From assembly GCA_036971615.1 (NCBI GenBank), contig JAYKKR010000045.1, positions 184,912 to 248,911 of the forward strand: DNA of 64,000 nt, in the 5' to 3' direction. This DNA comes from Amyloporia xantha (taxonomy: Eukaryota; Basidiomycota; Agaricomycetes; Polyporales; Adustoporiaceae). Position 1 is the first letter of the stretch. Every line of letters starts with the position of its first letter. The translations under genes and the position numbers were made by a program. Under the pieces are notes generated by a model. That model worked only from the letters and a program-made list of their open reading frames with translations, was not told the DNA's origin and ran no database searches. Of this stretch, positions 36,089 through 49,800 are shown piece after piece.

Positions 36089-37664
36089 GTTTCGCCGGAG
36101 TCTCCGCCCCTGGGGCTCATGCGAATTGGCACCCGCTGTGCAATGCAAGGGCCTCAACCTCTGAGGTGCGTTGTTGCGGTAGGAGGTCGAGGAATGGTTG
36201 ACTCCAGGTGCTACCTCTAAATCAGGGAGGGATGACCCAATCATAGTACGCACGAAGAAGCACGCGGCTTTGTCATTTAGGTTCCCGGATATCTGCATCG
36301 AAGTCAGCGCTCTGGCATATGCGGCGTGAATATCTATAGCCCAAGGACGACATAACATACGGCCGTCCATGCTAGATACTGTAATGCGGCGCAGCGCATG
36401 ACAGCAGAAAGGATCGTCGCTGCTACTGTCATGGGCCGTGGTCGGAGAATTGGCTGCCCCGATTGCATGGACAATGCGCGCGCGAACACTATCTCGCCAT
36501 GCTCTGGCCGCATAACTCCGCATAGCGCGTCCTGCTCTCGCGTTCACGCGCCTTGGATGATTCTGCGTGCCTATCATGTGCGATTTTGTCCTATGCGCGT
36601 TCTGGGATTTTGAATGGCATGAGGTCAATCCAACCAATTGCAATATCCGCTTAGCATGACATGATAGTAGCGCGCTCTGGATATCAGAGCATGAGAAACC
36701 CGATGCTTCTGCGCAAGGGTCTTATGAAGATCACGAAGCTGACCGAGGCGTGTCGTACAATCCCTCGAGCTGATTCAGCGGTTTGAAAAGCGCTGCTGCG
36801 GGCGTTGGAAGACCCAAGCAAGAGCGGAGAGTGAGATCGCGGGCCTCCCAAGGCCTCCCCGTACCTTCCCGATGCCAGCATCTTATCTTATCTCTATCGC
36901 GGAAAGCCCGTGTTAGGCGCCCGGTTCTGCTCAATTAATCAAGTCAACCGTCCAAGTCAGATATCTACCGCTGTATTCTGACTCCTGGACGAGGCTGAGG
37001 CAGCATGAGTTGGGGCTCGCCTTGAGTGAGAGGGGGAAGAGACAGCGGCGCACGCTGGATCACAAGGTGCGGAACAAGTGTCGGAGCGCACAGCCCTGCC
37101 AGAGCATCTTGATTCTCGAGTCAGAATATTTTTATGCAGCGCATTCGTCTTACTGGTAAGTCAGATTCCATTCAATGACATGAAGCAAGTGCGTTGGGCT
37201 GTTTCGACGGTTCCGGATGAAACGCGCGCAAGCGTTAGTGTTTATGGCGGAGTCCGGACTAGTACTCTATTTACAGTACAGTAACATAGTCATTGTATGT
37301 TGTTGTCCAAGGTTTCTCCTCGTGACTTTTGTCATACGCTTCGTGTTCATAAACGGCTGTCTCAGAGTTTTTGAATCTAAAATAAATTCTCTGTATATAC
37401 GATCTCAAGAACTTGATAAGAAAACTACTTTCTGTAATGGACCGGCAAACGCCGATGTTACCCCGGCCGGCGGCAATCCTGCTTTACTTAGCAGCTTAAG
37501 TGTATCGAGTCTCGACCATACTGCAAGGTCCAAGGTTGGCACGAGTATGGACTATCCATTACGCATCTTCAAATAGAAAGAGGTGGTCGTATAGTAACGT
37601 ATGTCTTTTGCCTCGTACCTCACAAGGATAGCTTAAGGCTGACCGTTGTTCAGGTTCTCATTCG
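36089..37664. other. Intergenic region upstream of MED12
   Basis: No complete gene. The last 250 bp before 37665 may contain an additional 5' coding exon of MED12. A TTCAG acceptor at 37646-37650 is followed by sequence in frame with the proposed start, and a plus-strand stretch before it (about 37490-37575) is open in the matching phase. I cannot fix an upstream donor. Confidence 0.35.
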
Positions 37665-40600
37665 ATGGTCAAGGAAGAGAAAGACACACTTCCTATTTAT
37701 GAATTACATCCGCCCGAATGGCTGCCAAAGGCGCATTCATTGGCAGACCTTGGTTTGTCACTCACGCGGATTGACCGGTATAGCAGCTGAAGCCTTTCAA
37801 ATACGCAGGATATGCCGGATTCTATCCTCCTCGTCCGGATGAAGAGGAAGAGGTCTTGACCGAGACCAACGTCAAGAATGGCCTCATTCTCAACCTTGCA
37901 GTGCCAGTGAGTTTCCCGGGCCTGATTGTCTTGCTTTTGGATCCTCATACTTCTTCAACTTCATACAGGCAGAAACCTACAGCGCACAAGAGACAATCAA
38001 AAACAGCCTCGTGCATGAAAATGCCTTGAGCGAGTTGGAGGACCTCATGAATCAGATTTTTGTCCGCAGGGCTGAGAACATTCCTCCTATTCCGTAGGCT
38101 TTTTTTCTCCGCATCATCTGTGACCTTCTCCTCAATGTATCAAGTGCAGACCTTCCTCGTTTCGTATGCCCTCGAGGGTCACGCTCAATGATACGAAGCG
38201 GGAAGCATGGTTCGCGGATCTCGCTAACCCGGAAGTTCCTCTGTACAAGCTCGGGAAGAATGTACCTCACGGTGCTAAAGGCCATGACTTGCTCGATCTC
38301 TTGCACACCAATAATGTGGCAATCCCCCGCGCTGTCTGGTTTCTTCGAGTCTTCGGCGGCAACGAGACGGTTATTAGAAGCTTTTCATTCCTTTGAGCAC
38401 AGCCAATTGACGCTTGAACTTCTGCTCAACAGGCGGGCTTGCGGAACAAGCCTGGATATAATCCCACCCAGTATAGTATCGAGTGGGCGAATGTAGTCAC
38501 GAGTTACTTGAAGAAGCAACTGGGCGACATTGCTCTGCCGACTGCCCCACGACCAGGCTTGAACATCAAGCAGATGTTCAAGAGCGTGCTCGCCGACCCA
38601 GACTCTCGAGAGCGTTGGATCTCACGCTTCACATACTGGTGCGCATGCATGATTCATGAACGTGCATAAGTAGCGCTGACGCGCCGTTAGTCTCGAACTC
38701 CTGCACACGTTCTACGCCGAAGGGCTCGTGGACAATCGAACGTTCTTAACGTGGCTGGTGCAGCAAATGGGCAGCTGTAACCTGGCGCAGCTGGGATTTG
38801 TGGCCCATTTGGCCGACGAATACCTCGACGGCATGCTGATCAGCCGCGCGCTCACACATCATTTCGTCGAGGCATGTCTGACAAAGCTTGTTGAAGTGAG
38901 TCGTCCGATCTTCAATTGACAAATCAGTCCGTGGACTAATGATTGCGTCAGATTCGCACACCTTCTGCGAAAAACCATCTAGGTAATCTGGAAGCTATTG
39001 TCAAGAACTTGATTTCGGTGAGCCTGCTGTGGAATCAGTATTTGCAGCATAGTGACCCGGGCATGGCAGAGATGCTTTCTGGCTCTCCCCGATGCCTTCG
39101 TCAGTCCTCGGACCTGGGTAACGCACTCCGAACTATTGGAAGAGACCTTATCAGAGAGCGTGACCACCGACCCATCCGATAGTATCTCCGCACAGAATGC
39201 CCAAGCACTGCATCAGACATTCCTAGATCGTTTCGCTGATGTCAAGCGCCGAAACGAAGCCATGTTGTTCCGGCATCTACCTCCTCGTGTCGTGGGCAGC
39301 CTTACGTCGGCGCTTGGAGATATCAAGGTCGGCTTCAAGGTCCTTTTGGGAACGTCATTCTAATCTCCACATCAGCTTCTGAATTCTCTGTCCGGGGTAA
39401 CCGATATGGACACCGTCGTGTTCTTCGACGCCTCCCCGGACTCGCAGGCCTCTTTCGGGCGGAAACTGGACATTCTCCTGACGTGGAGTGTGACGTCGCT
39501 GCAGTATGGCGATCATCGACCGTATGCGGCTGCATGTCTGCTTCGTGAATGGCGTAACAAGGCGGGAGAGCGCGCTATACGCCATGAGGCAGCGTCTCCG
39601 GACGAGTATATCCAAGATCAGGTCTTCGATTGGTTAGATACATCGAAAGATGCCGCGGAACCAGAAAACCTTCCTGCTGTTGCGCTTCTGTTCGGACAGC
39701 TCGTCAAGCATGGGTTATTTTCTTATCAGGAATATATACAGCGTCTCATCGCTCGCGGTGAAATTGCGTTATCTTTTGGTCAGGTTGGTGATCAGTCATA
39801 CTATTTTCAGAATAATGGACAATTACCGAGTTTATTGACACATTGCTTTAGGAAGAGCATTCACGCCACCGGGATTTTCTTCGATGGATATCGCTCCATA
39901 GTTCGGATTCTTCATTGATTAGGCAGCGAAAGGTGACGCTATATGGTGTGCGAGCGCGCGAGACACCTGAGGACCTCAATGAGCGCGAGATACGGAAGGA
40001 GATCCGCGCTTTGCTTCCTGAATTATTTGGCGGTTCGTTATTTCTCATTATCGTAGGTCACTCTGATTCATTTTGCGTGTAGGCTCGCCCTCGACACAGG
40101 AACCATTGACGACCACGTTCTGGTCCAGTTGTGGAACATTACTGTCTGCCCCGCGTTATGAGCAGATCAGGATCATGAAACAGTGGCTGATGCCTGTGCT
40201 TCGAAAATTTATTTCAAAGTATGTCCTTGTAACATGGGAGCTGCATAAATCTGACCGCTGGCAGCCAGGATCACAGCACCCCTGCGGAAAATAGTCATCA
40301 ATTGAAGATATATACCCTTTCCGTCATTCTCATGGCTCGTACGAGATGTTATGGGTCTATGCTAGAGGTGGATCCGGCTCTAGAATCTGTTTTTGTGATG
40401 CTAACAATTCTTCTTAGCTTACACTTTTCGTGCTCGAACACACCTCCACAACCGAACTATTGATAGTAGTCATTGAAACACTCTGTCAACACACCGAAGT
40501 CTGGGCATGTATGAACATGATGAGAACAGTCGCTGCAGCACTGTTCACAGCCCATCAGTTCTGGAAAGCTCGGGGCATCCAAAGTCGTCCGCTGATGGCG

Positions 40601-43466
40601 CTGATATTGAAAGTCGACAACGACCAGTTTTTGGAACCTGCGCAGCGCCAACAAGTCCTTGCTGATATCACTGTGTATTCAAATGTATGTGTACTTTACA
40701 TACCGAGTTTACCGTAGCTGAACTGTTTTTCACAGGCCCTACATCCAACAAGCCAACAACCGAATGTTGTACCTCTTGCGCTCCCGGAAATTCTCCTGCT
40801 TGCAACGGATCCGAATCCAGAAGCACCTTCCAACCTTGCGAAGAGCTTGTGGTATAAGTATATGTCCGCACATGACTGGGCATGGAAAGTCTGGGATAAC
40901 ACCATTGCCAGCCTGCGTCAAATACCTGTCATGATTCCGGATACGGACGGTCGCAGGAATTGTGCATTGCGCTACGCTCATTTTTTGTGGCATGTTGACC
41001 AACATCTTCCCCGCGGTTTCGACAGACACGTGCTCGAATGGTTCCTTGGTTCAGGAAAGAATGAGGTGGCTGCTCTAAGTCTCGAAATCTGGGATGTCGT
41101 AACTGTGGTCCTACTTCATCTCTGTGTGTGTGGTGCTCTCAACACGACGACGATCTTACAAGGCCTGATCTACCCCGTATGGCAACTAGGAGCAGCCTGC
41201 TCATCACATGAACAGGCTCAAAGTCTAGAGGTCTTGTTGGCTGCAGTCAACACGCTCTTCGAGCATCTACTCCTCAAGGATGAATGTGGCAGCGGCATGC
41301 CTCCAATGGATATCTTCGAGGCCCATGCTCTGCAGACACGACGTCGAGATGTCTTCCGAGAGCCTCACTTCTCTCTGCTTGTGGACAGTTTACCATCGCT
41401 CGTTCTAGTCGAGCACAACACATTCTTATCGCAAGCTCTACGACAAGGCTCCACAGCACTGCGCCAGTCATTATGTAGATTTAACGTATTCCGCCAGGGT
41501 GTCTATCGTGATCTGGACGCTGTCCGCTATGCCTTTGAGAGACTGCTCGAGTATGGAGGCATCGCTGAGACCATGTACGAACCTCTAGTGCAGGCTCTGC
41601 GACTGATGCTCCGTGATCCCGGTCAGGGTGAGCTATATCCGAATTGTATATATCGTTCGGCTGCTGATGTTTTCCTCCAGGCGTCACGGCCGACGAGACA
41701 GGTTTTGTAGCAGTGTCCTGTTTATTGACCCCGTGGAAATTGGCAGCTACATCCATCGAAATACGGTTGACTCTAAAACAGTTGGGAGAAGGGCTTTCCC
41801 GAGATAATACGCGAAACTCTGCGAACACATCATTGGACAAATTGGCCAGTTTTGTATTTCAACAGTGCAAGACACCAGAGGAAGCGGATTTTGTCGCAGA
41901 AATGATGACGGAAGTGAGCAGGGACGTGGCAGGCAAGGTATGAACTAGACTTCTGAAAACATTTACATGTCTTCTCAAAATCTTCAGTTTGTCAACGCCG
42001 GCCTTCAACGTATTGTCGAGTTGTTCCGCGCACCCTACGACGCATCGAACACTCGTGATACAGCCGAATTTGTCGCGAACGCTGGGGAAGTTCTGCGTCT
42101 TGTCTCGAAGATCGTTGAGCGTTTCCGCGAAGACGGACCTCTGCCTGAGCTCATACCAGCTGTCCAAGACCAGTTCGTTATCGCTTTTCACTCAAGATTG
42201 ACTCAAGTCAAGGAAGCTGTCATGGAGGATAGACCGAATGCATTTGCCGAGGATCGGCCACCTCATGCATCCCACTGCACCATCTTCATGTCTCGGCTCA
42301 TACAGTTCGACCTCGGTTTTCCGGGAGCGTGGACCGCACAAGCAACGAATCTTTGTGAAAGCATGTGTCATATTCTGGTCGATCTCGTTCTGGTACGTAT
42401 GTTTGCGTCTGTCACATTGGTACCTCAAGTCATCGTCGATACAGCTACATGGGAACGGATCGGACTTGGACGTGGTTGCATTTCCGCTGCTTCTTGACAC
42501 TCTATACTATGTCTTAGATGGTAGGTACACTCCTAAGTATAACCTCTCGAGGCGCTCAATCTTTCTCCAGAGATACCCGCTGATCCCAAAGCAACCATCT
42601 TCGACCCATTTCGGAACTATCCCGACCTTGAGCTTTCTCAACTTCCCTCCGATATGCCGTCAGATTATCGGGCGCGTTTGCGGACTCTTCTGCCTTATGT
42701 ATCCTTGAACCTCGCCGTTGCCGATCTCGCCTATGCCTCTCGCGACGCCTCAGGGTCGATGACATTGCTCCAGCCTGTGCAGAACAGACCATGGGAATGG
42801 ACGGAACACCTCGGCGATGTCCCTCCTGGCGATGCCAACGCCAAGGGCGACGAAAAGCCCGAGGAGCGACATGCTGTGCGGAACTCGACGTCGCTAGCGC
42901 TGGAACTCTTCGGCGCACGCATGACCGGCGACGCAATCATCCACGCAGGAGGCGACCCATTGATCGACGCCACGGTGCGGACGTTCCAGGACGGCTCGGC
43001 AAGCGAAAGCGTGTTCATGCGGGATTGGCGCGAGACACGGATCGTGCTGGATGACGAGACGGTGGGCAGAGGAACGGACCAGGAGGACGAGGCCGGGATG
43101 AGCACTGCATACACCAGCCAGGGCCAGGGCCAGGCGTCCTCGCGCAAAGCCTCGCCCGCGCCTTCCGCGCGGTCAACTCGTGCTTCTGTGCAGGGTTCCG
43201 GACCCAGCTCCGTGTCGTCGTCCCTCCGCCAGAGCCCCGCGCAGCAGCACCCACTGAGCAGGCTTTCTGTGTCGACATCGACGACGGCGCCTGAAGTGAT
43301 CGACGTGGACAGTTTTGATCTGACCAGTCTAGGAAGCGCAGGCGGGAAGCGGAAGGCGACGTCGAGCGTTGGAAATAACGATGTGGAGGTGACTGAGGGA
43401 CCCTCAAGGGCGGCGAAGAAGCCACGCGCGAAGGTAGGCGCGAAAAGCAGAACTCGGAAACGATGA
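37665..43466 (+). CDS. MED12: Mediator of RNA polymerase II transcription subunit 12
   Basis: More than fifteen exons form a protein of about 1500 residues. Among those fixed by phase are 37665-37752, 37809-37906, 37969-38093, 38150-38369, 38433-38638, 38691-38895, 38952-39017, 39070-39327 and one from 39376. The N-terminus is diagnostic: YELHPPEWLPKAHSLADLG, YAGFYPPRPDEEEEVLTETN, then the Med12 domain with GKNVPHGAKGHDLLDLLHTN, VAIPRAVWFLRVFGGNE and NPTQYSIEWANVVTSYLKK. Later parts keep Med12-like helices (LALPDAFVSPRTW, RHRDFLRWISLHSS). The C-terminus is acidic then basic and ends SRTRKR. Med12 is a scaffold of the Mediator kinase module, activating CDK8/cyclin C in the nucleus. The exon junction near 39784 and a possible exon upstream of 37665 are uncertain. 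Confidence 0.88.
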
Positions 43467-43747
43467 GGGACCTGGACGAGAGCAAAGATCACCTAATTTA
43501 TTTGCATTGTATTTCCCACATTGTATACATACCACTTCAGTGTACAGGATTTCCGTCCTTTTTTAGTGTTCGATATGTTTGATATGTACTCATGTATGAT
43601 TCCGGCACATAGATCATCGTGAAAGTCACATTCCGTAGACAGCTGACCTATGATACATTTTGATGAATCTGAAACAAGTAACCAAAACCACACAACCACT
43701 CGCAATGGTGCAACAACGATACCAACGAAGTGACTCCACGACCCATA

Positions 43748-45184
43748 CTATGCAGCAACCGCTACTCGTGGAGGCTCATCGCGGGCCAAGGAAGGCACTT
43801 CCTGCTTTGCACCCATGACATCGTCAGTTCGCAGACCGAGCTCAAGCTTATGTGCACGACATTCCGCAAGGAAGTCTGTGAACATCTGCAAACATGAACG
43901 CACGCATCAGAAACATTTATCACAACGTCACCCACGACAGAGACATACCTCGATCGTGTCCAATGGCCCGCCCGCACTCTCCGGGTGAAACTGTACACCC
44001 CACACCTTCTTGCCCGACTCGGGGGTGCTCTTGATCCCTTCCACGCTCGAATCGTTGCAGTTGATGAAGAACGGCTCCCATCCCTTCGGGAACGGGTCCT
44101 GTAACTGCAGCGCGTACTGGTGGTTCTGACTCGTGACGTACACGCGCCCTGCCTTGATCGAGCCCGACGACGCCAGCGCGAGCACAGGCTGGTTGTGCCC
44201 ACGGTTCCCGAACGTCATGCGGTACGCGTCGAGTCCCGCCGCCATCCCGATGACTTGGTGCCCCATGCAGATGCCGAAGACCGGCTTGTTCCACTCGGCG
44301 AGCGTGCGCCGGAGGTTGAGCGCGGCGGGCATGCAGTGGTTCGGGTCACCCGGGCCATTTGAGAGGAACAGTCCGTCGAAACGGTCGCGGATCGTGTTGA
44401 AGTCGAAGTCCCAGGGCAAGACCGTCACCGCGGCACCGCGGCGGACTAGCGAGCGCAAGATGTTTGCCTTCGCCCCAAAGTCAAGGACAGCAATCTTCAC
44501 GTCGCCGGTGGGGTTAAGCTCATATGGCGCGCGGGCGGAGACTTGAGCGACAAGGTTCTCCGTCGTGGGGTCCCAATACTCTTCGGACTTGGGTGGGGAG
44601 AGCGACGCGTCCTGGCCGACAGCGAGTCGGCCAAGCGTCGTGCCCTGATCACGCAGGAGACGGGTGATCGCACGAGTATCGACGCCCGTGATGCCTGGAA
44701 CCCCACTGCGAGCACACCACGATGCAAGACTTTCGACGGCGGAGTGGTGTGAGAATCGTTCTGCTACGTCAGCAACCACGACAGCAGCACACTGGATGGC
44801 GTCGGACTCCGAGCACCACGCCAACATTTTGCGAGTCGACTGGTGCAGTGTTGCGTGGAACACCGTAGTTGCCGATCAGCGGCGTGGTGAAGACGAGGAT
44901 CTGCCCACGATATGACGGATCCGTCATCGACTCCGTGTCTACAAAGCGTGTCAGATGGTACTGAAAAGTAAGAAAAACATTGTACTACACTCACAGGAAG
45001 TAATTGACGTGGAGAACACGGTCTCCCCGTAGACACTGCGAGGAGCACCAAACGACTTGCCAGCAAATGACTGGCCTGTCTTGAGATGGAGAGCAGCAGG
45101 TAGCAGGGGATTGGGTATATGGCTAGCATGTGTTGCCAAACCCTGATAGAAACGAGGAGCACGGACGAGTTGGCGAGCAAACAT
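43748..45184 (-). CDS. CPA1: Arginine-specific carbamoyl-phosphate synthase, small (glutaminase) chain
   Basis: Three exons (45184-44995, 44938-43949, 43885-43748) cover the full chain of about 438 residues. A likely mitochondrial presequence ([20 protein letters not shown]) precedes the N-terminal CarA domain ([39 protein letters not shown]). A class I glutamine amidotransferase domain follows, with the nucleophile Cys in [11 protein letters not shown] and the His/Glu pair in [12 protein letters not shown]. The enzyme releases ammonia from glutamine for carbamoyl phosphate used in arginine synthesis. The frame is one base out near 44808-44812: CTCGGAGTCC where CTCGAGTCC would keep [16 protein letters not shown] in frame. 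A 49-nt intron there would restore phase but delete conserved residues. It converges on MED12, with 281 bp between the stops. Confidence 0.9.
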
Positions 45185-46871
45185 GACGGAGGATGTTTTA
45201 ATGGCTGAGGAGAGAGAATACGAGATCGCTGAGGTAGCTAGAAGTGCGAAAAATAAGCTAAAAATCCAGCCATCTGAACAAAGTATAGTACTTACTCGTC
45301 GCGAGTGTTTTGTGTGAAAATCATGTACGAGCGAGGTCGCTCAAAGAAACAGGTTGTGGTCACCGAGTGAGTTATGAACACTCTTGAGGTCGTGACTCAA
45401 ATTTTTTCATGGGTGGCGGTCTATTAGGTCATCAAATGTCACGTGCCACGCGTTGTATTCAATTGAGAATATGGTTATTCCAGGGGAGCTGCTCGCCGCA
45501 GGCGGGCGCTTTTATGCCTGGGGAGGTTTCACCCGCGTCTCAGATTGCTGCCCAGGGTTTTCCGGGGCCTAGCAGAGAGTTTGATGCGCTCTGGCTTCGC
45601 GAGCGTCTCATCGCTTAAGCTGTACCGTACCCATGGTTCGCCGATTCGTCCAGATTCAGTGTTCTGACATTACCAACCCTCTGGTTGAACAATACATCGA
45701 GGGCGGCCGTTCATTATTCTCTCGCTGTCCTATCATTACCTGGTATAGGAACTAGGTGAGTTCAATCTGCGGTGTCTTCTTTCTCCGGTGTGATGCAGAT
45801 TCAACAGATGCATTGATGACTATCATTATTACTTCTTCCAGAACTTCCCCGAGCGTGCTTGTTGTGCCGACACTCGATTCCTGTTGATGATAATAGATGC
45901 TTTTATTCTAATTGTGTCTGACACCAACACCTCCCTCTCCCTGTGATCCTCAAGCCGTCGGCGGAGCATGGTAAGCTGCACATCGTCGGTGTGCCTGCAG
46001 GGATACTAATATGCGCATTCTGCTCGGACATGTGTGCGGCATTAGTCTGTGATAGAAGAGTTAGTTAATGTATGGCCGTTGGATGGGCACATCAGAGGAT
46101 TCTTGTCGACGCCGCCCGCTGCTGCTTTGACTCCCGCTGTCTGGCGAATCATGTCTTCTCAGCAAAAATGTGAGTGGACTTGTGTCTAATGACGGGAGGT
46201 TAGTAGTGGACAGTATGTAATTTATTTGCGCAGGATAATAGGCGTGGTATGTAAGTGTTTTGTGAAGGTCGCATGATGTAGATGTCCCAATGCCGAGTTA
46301 GTAATGAAGATGTTTCAAGCATCATTTTTGTGAAAATGACCTCCTATTCACAACACCGGCTCGCACGATCCCCTGCACTATTCACTTGAACGGTTGCCAG
46401 GAAGCCTGAGCTTCAAGTTGCCGGATTGCCTGCACCACTCTTGTCGTGTTGTTCTGGCGCCATGAAGAGACAGTAGCAGACTTAGGAGATGATACCCGCC
46501 CATGTCAGTACTCAAAGAATGTATATAATTGCAATATGTTTTCGCATTCGTACAAGCTATACAACTGCTGCTGAACCAGATATATGGTAATTTGATTTAA
46601 GATACTCTGTGGGACAAAAGTTCCTATCGGCTTGTCGTTTAGACGTTAACCGTTGTGACGAGTACGTGAAGGAAACTCTAGGCGTCATGAAAATGCGTCA
46701 AGCTGCCAGTGGTCAGTGTTTCAAGGGTAGCGAGCTTACTACAGGAAGCCGCTTTGCTTCCGCACCGAATATAGGTATGATCGCCGTGGCGGCTGAGCGC
46801 AGGCTCACTCGCTGCTTTCTTATCCTCTTGTTGCTACGGTTGTGCACCTCGAAAACATAAGGCTGACTGCT
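45185..46871. other. Intergenic region at the edge of the mobile segment
   Basis: No gene with support. The stretch contains the CPA1 promoter. From about 46000 onward it is AT-richer, and it leads into the transposase-like gene. I could not find terminal repeats that would bracket that gene. Confidence 0.35.
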
Positions 46872-49800
46872 ATGTCTGCCTTTGAGCCTGCAGTGATCCG
46901 ATCAATTATAAAAAATAGCCTACCTCCTGTCGAACGTTCCAGCTTCGATGAGAAATGGCAAAACAATGTGAGTCAAATACCACACTTTGTGCTAGTCAAA
47001 CAAAAAAGGGGCTCACCTGAGGATAGGTCAACAGTCGCATTTTGAACTGGGAAAAGTATCGACAGACCCAGTCCCGCTCACAGCCTCAGCTCGAGTGGGA
47101 AGCACATGTCGTCGAATATGTCAATTGGGTTTACGACAAGACGAAAGTGCACGGTAATGCGAGGAAGGATACTGTCCCACCGGCTCTGAAGATCCAGGTT
47201 CCCATCTACGGGCCTCGTTTTCTGCCGCCAACATATTTTAATATTCAGAAACGGAATACGACACCTACTATAGAGCCAATAACGACATACCTCAAGCCCC
47301 TGAATGTCATACATCCATTCTTCTACGACAACCTGCGACGATGCCCCCAGTGCAATACAACAGACAGCAATGATGTTCGCTGGGACAGCTGGACGACGAC
47401 TGGACATCGCGAGCTGCACGGGGATTCAGTACGAGGAATGCGCCTAGGTTATCAACTTCGCTGTCGCCAATGTCAGGCCCAAGCTGGAAAAGACGGCCAG
47501 TACTGTTTTGCAACGACAACACCTGTATTCTGGCAGAAATGGGAGCATTGGCAGATTCCGAGTGAGTCGCTGCTCGATTCCCATTATAGACAACAATGAT
47601 GCGAACCTTATTCTGCAGATGGTATCCCCGTCTTCTTTCAGCGCTGCGGGGTGACGCGCGACCTGTTCAACCTTGTTGTTGAGCTTCGTCCAACGATGAC
47701 CTCCGGAGGACTATCCGAACACATAAAACGTGAGTATTTTCCTCCCAGAGATCATTATTCTTCTCACCCTTCACCATTCATCAGAACTTCATATTCTTGA
47801 GTACCACAAGCGTCGACTAGAGTATCTGCAAAGATTTCATGAACGCCGGCCTTGCCCATTCAAGCCGAACAGGCTCTCGCCATTCGCCGATCCACGCACT
47901 GCAGACTATGACGATAAGCCGATTACGGACGACCTAATCACCGATATATATCTTGATTTTATCAAGAAAACCCGACGAGAGGAATCAATGGAATACGTGA
48001 AAACCCTGTCAGGTCAGACATAGTCTCACGCACATGGTAACCATTGCTAACTGACCTACAATCTCTAGGTGTCTGCTTATCTCTCGATGCTACCTTCAAA
48101 TCCGCCGGCAAGGCTACAATCGCGGAGCGTGCTCAGCCCCGTACAAAGGTAATCAAAGGAGGAATTATCAGTGTCATAAACGAGAACAATGAAATTATAG
48201 GCTGGGTACTTACTTGAATAGCTAAAGTACGTTGCTTGTCCTCACATGATTTGCTACAGCGTCTTTGTCAGACCCAGGCAAACGCAGAGATTGAAGAACT
48301 GTTGGAAGGAATACAGCGGCGCTACGATGAGCTTGGTGCCGAACAGCCAGAGATGGTTGTTGCAGACAACTGCTGTCACGTTCGTGCGTCCATCCAAAAG
48401 TCGATGCCGACGGCTAGCGTTGTTCTTGATGTATATCATCTCTTGATGCGGTGAGCATGAACTCTCAAAACATCTTAATCAAACAGATACTTACGGATTG
48501 ATCCAAGTTATCTGGCAGCTATCCTCAATGGCACCAAGAATCCATATCGCTCAGCCGTGGCTAAAGATGTTGTCGATTCGATTCTGAAGACGCGCGCAAG
48601 CAAGGGGGTTACCGCAGAGTACTGGAGTCGGGACGAACAAGAGAATAGGCTGCAGAGTATGTTTGAGAAGTGGGCGCGTAAAGGAGACGTTTGGTCTGCA
48701 GCCGCAACGAAGGTGAGCGCGCTGCGCCGTTCATCGTCAAGAAAATCACTTACTTTTGGTGATGAGGTACATGCCGATCAACTCACGCATGTCAAGAAAG
48801 GCTGCCTAGAACGGCTACGAGACGATATTGCTGCTGACGGTAGTCGTATAGAGGGCTCACACAAGGGATGGAACTCAATCATGCGTTCCTTTGCGAGTGG
48901 CTTAGAGGTCTTCACAGCTCTTGGACATGACTTCGTGCTTCGACGAAATGTCCGAATCGGCTTTGCGCGCGCTGAGGCAGCGAGCGTCTCAGGGAAGCCC
49001 AATACTTTCATTAGATCGACTCACGCATCACACCACACACGACTCGTCAATTACACCAACACCTTCTGGAATTCTCTCACCTCTAAGGAGATGAATCTGC
49101 CTTCATCCCCGAATCTTGACTTGCTGCCGATTCTTCCAGTCATTGCAAGTGCCAAAACCTTTGGCCTTGTTATTTCCGAATATGCTGCAACATTTGGTGG
49201 CCTTATAGTGATGAAGGACGAATCAGAATTAGAAGATACGGACCTACTCAAATCTGCAATTGAGATCAACCCAGAAGATGAGTTGGGATTTGATCCCGCT
49301 GCCGTGATGTGCGACCTCAACATCGACCCAGCGCTCCTCTCAATCCCCGCTGCACGGCCACACTCACAGGCTACCATCGGTGTCTCCAAGCCGCAGACTG
49401 CATCCAATGCAGCAGAGTCGCAACTTGTCGATACACCGCTCCAGTTTGCTCGACGCGCAGATCGCGAAGTGGCAACAGACCGCAGAGCTACCATGACAAT
49501 TGTAAGCATTTTGGCATTTTGTCTTACTCTACATTGACTTACTGAATGCCATACACTTGCGTAGGATTTAACGGCTGACACAGAGTTGCGGCGGGACACA
49601 GCTCAGTGTACGGATTCTCCGCTCAGCTCTGGAAATCCCAAGCGCAAGGCAATGACATCAGGAAAACAACCCGATGAGGAGGAAGAGCAAACACGAAAGA
49701 AAGCTCGGAAGTCAGAATGCTCGGTATGTGCCGTGAATCGGATAGCATAGCTCATTCTCCACAAGGCTGATGGATTCGACTTACAGTCTCATAGCACTTT

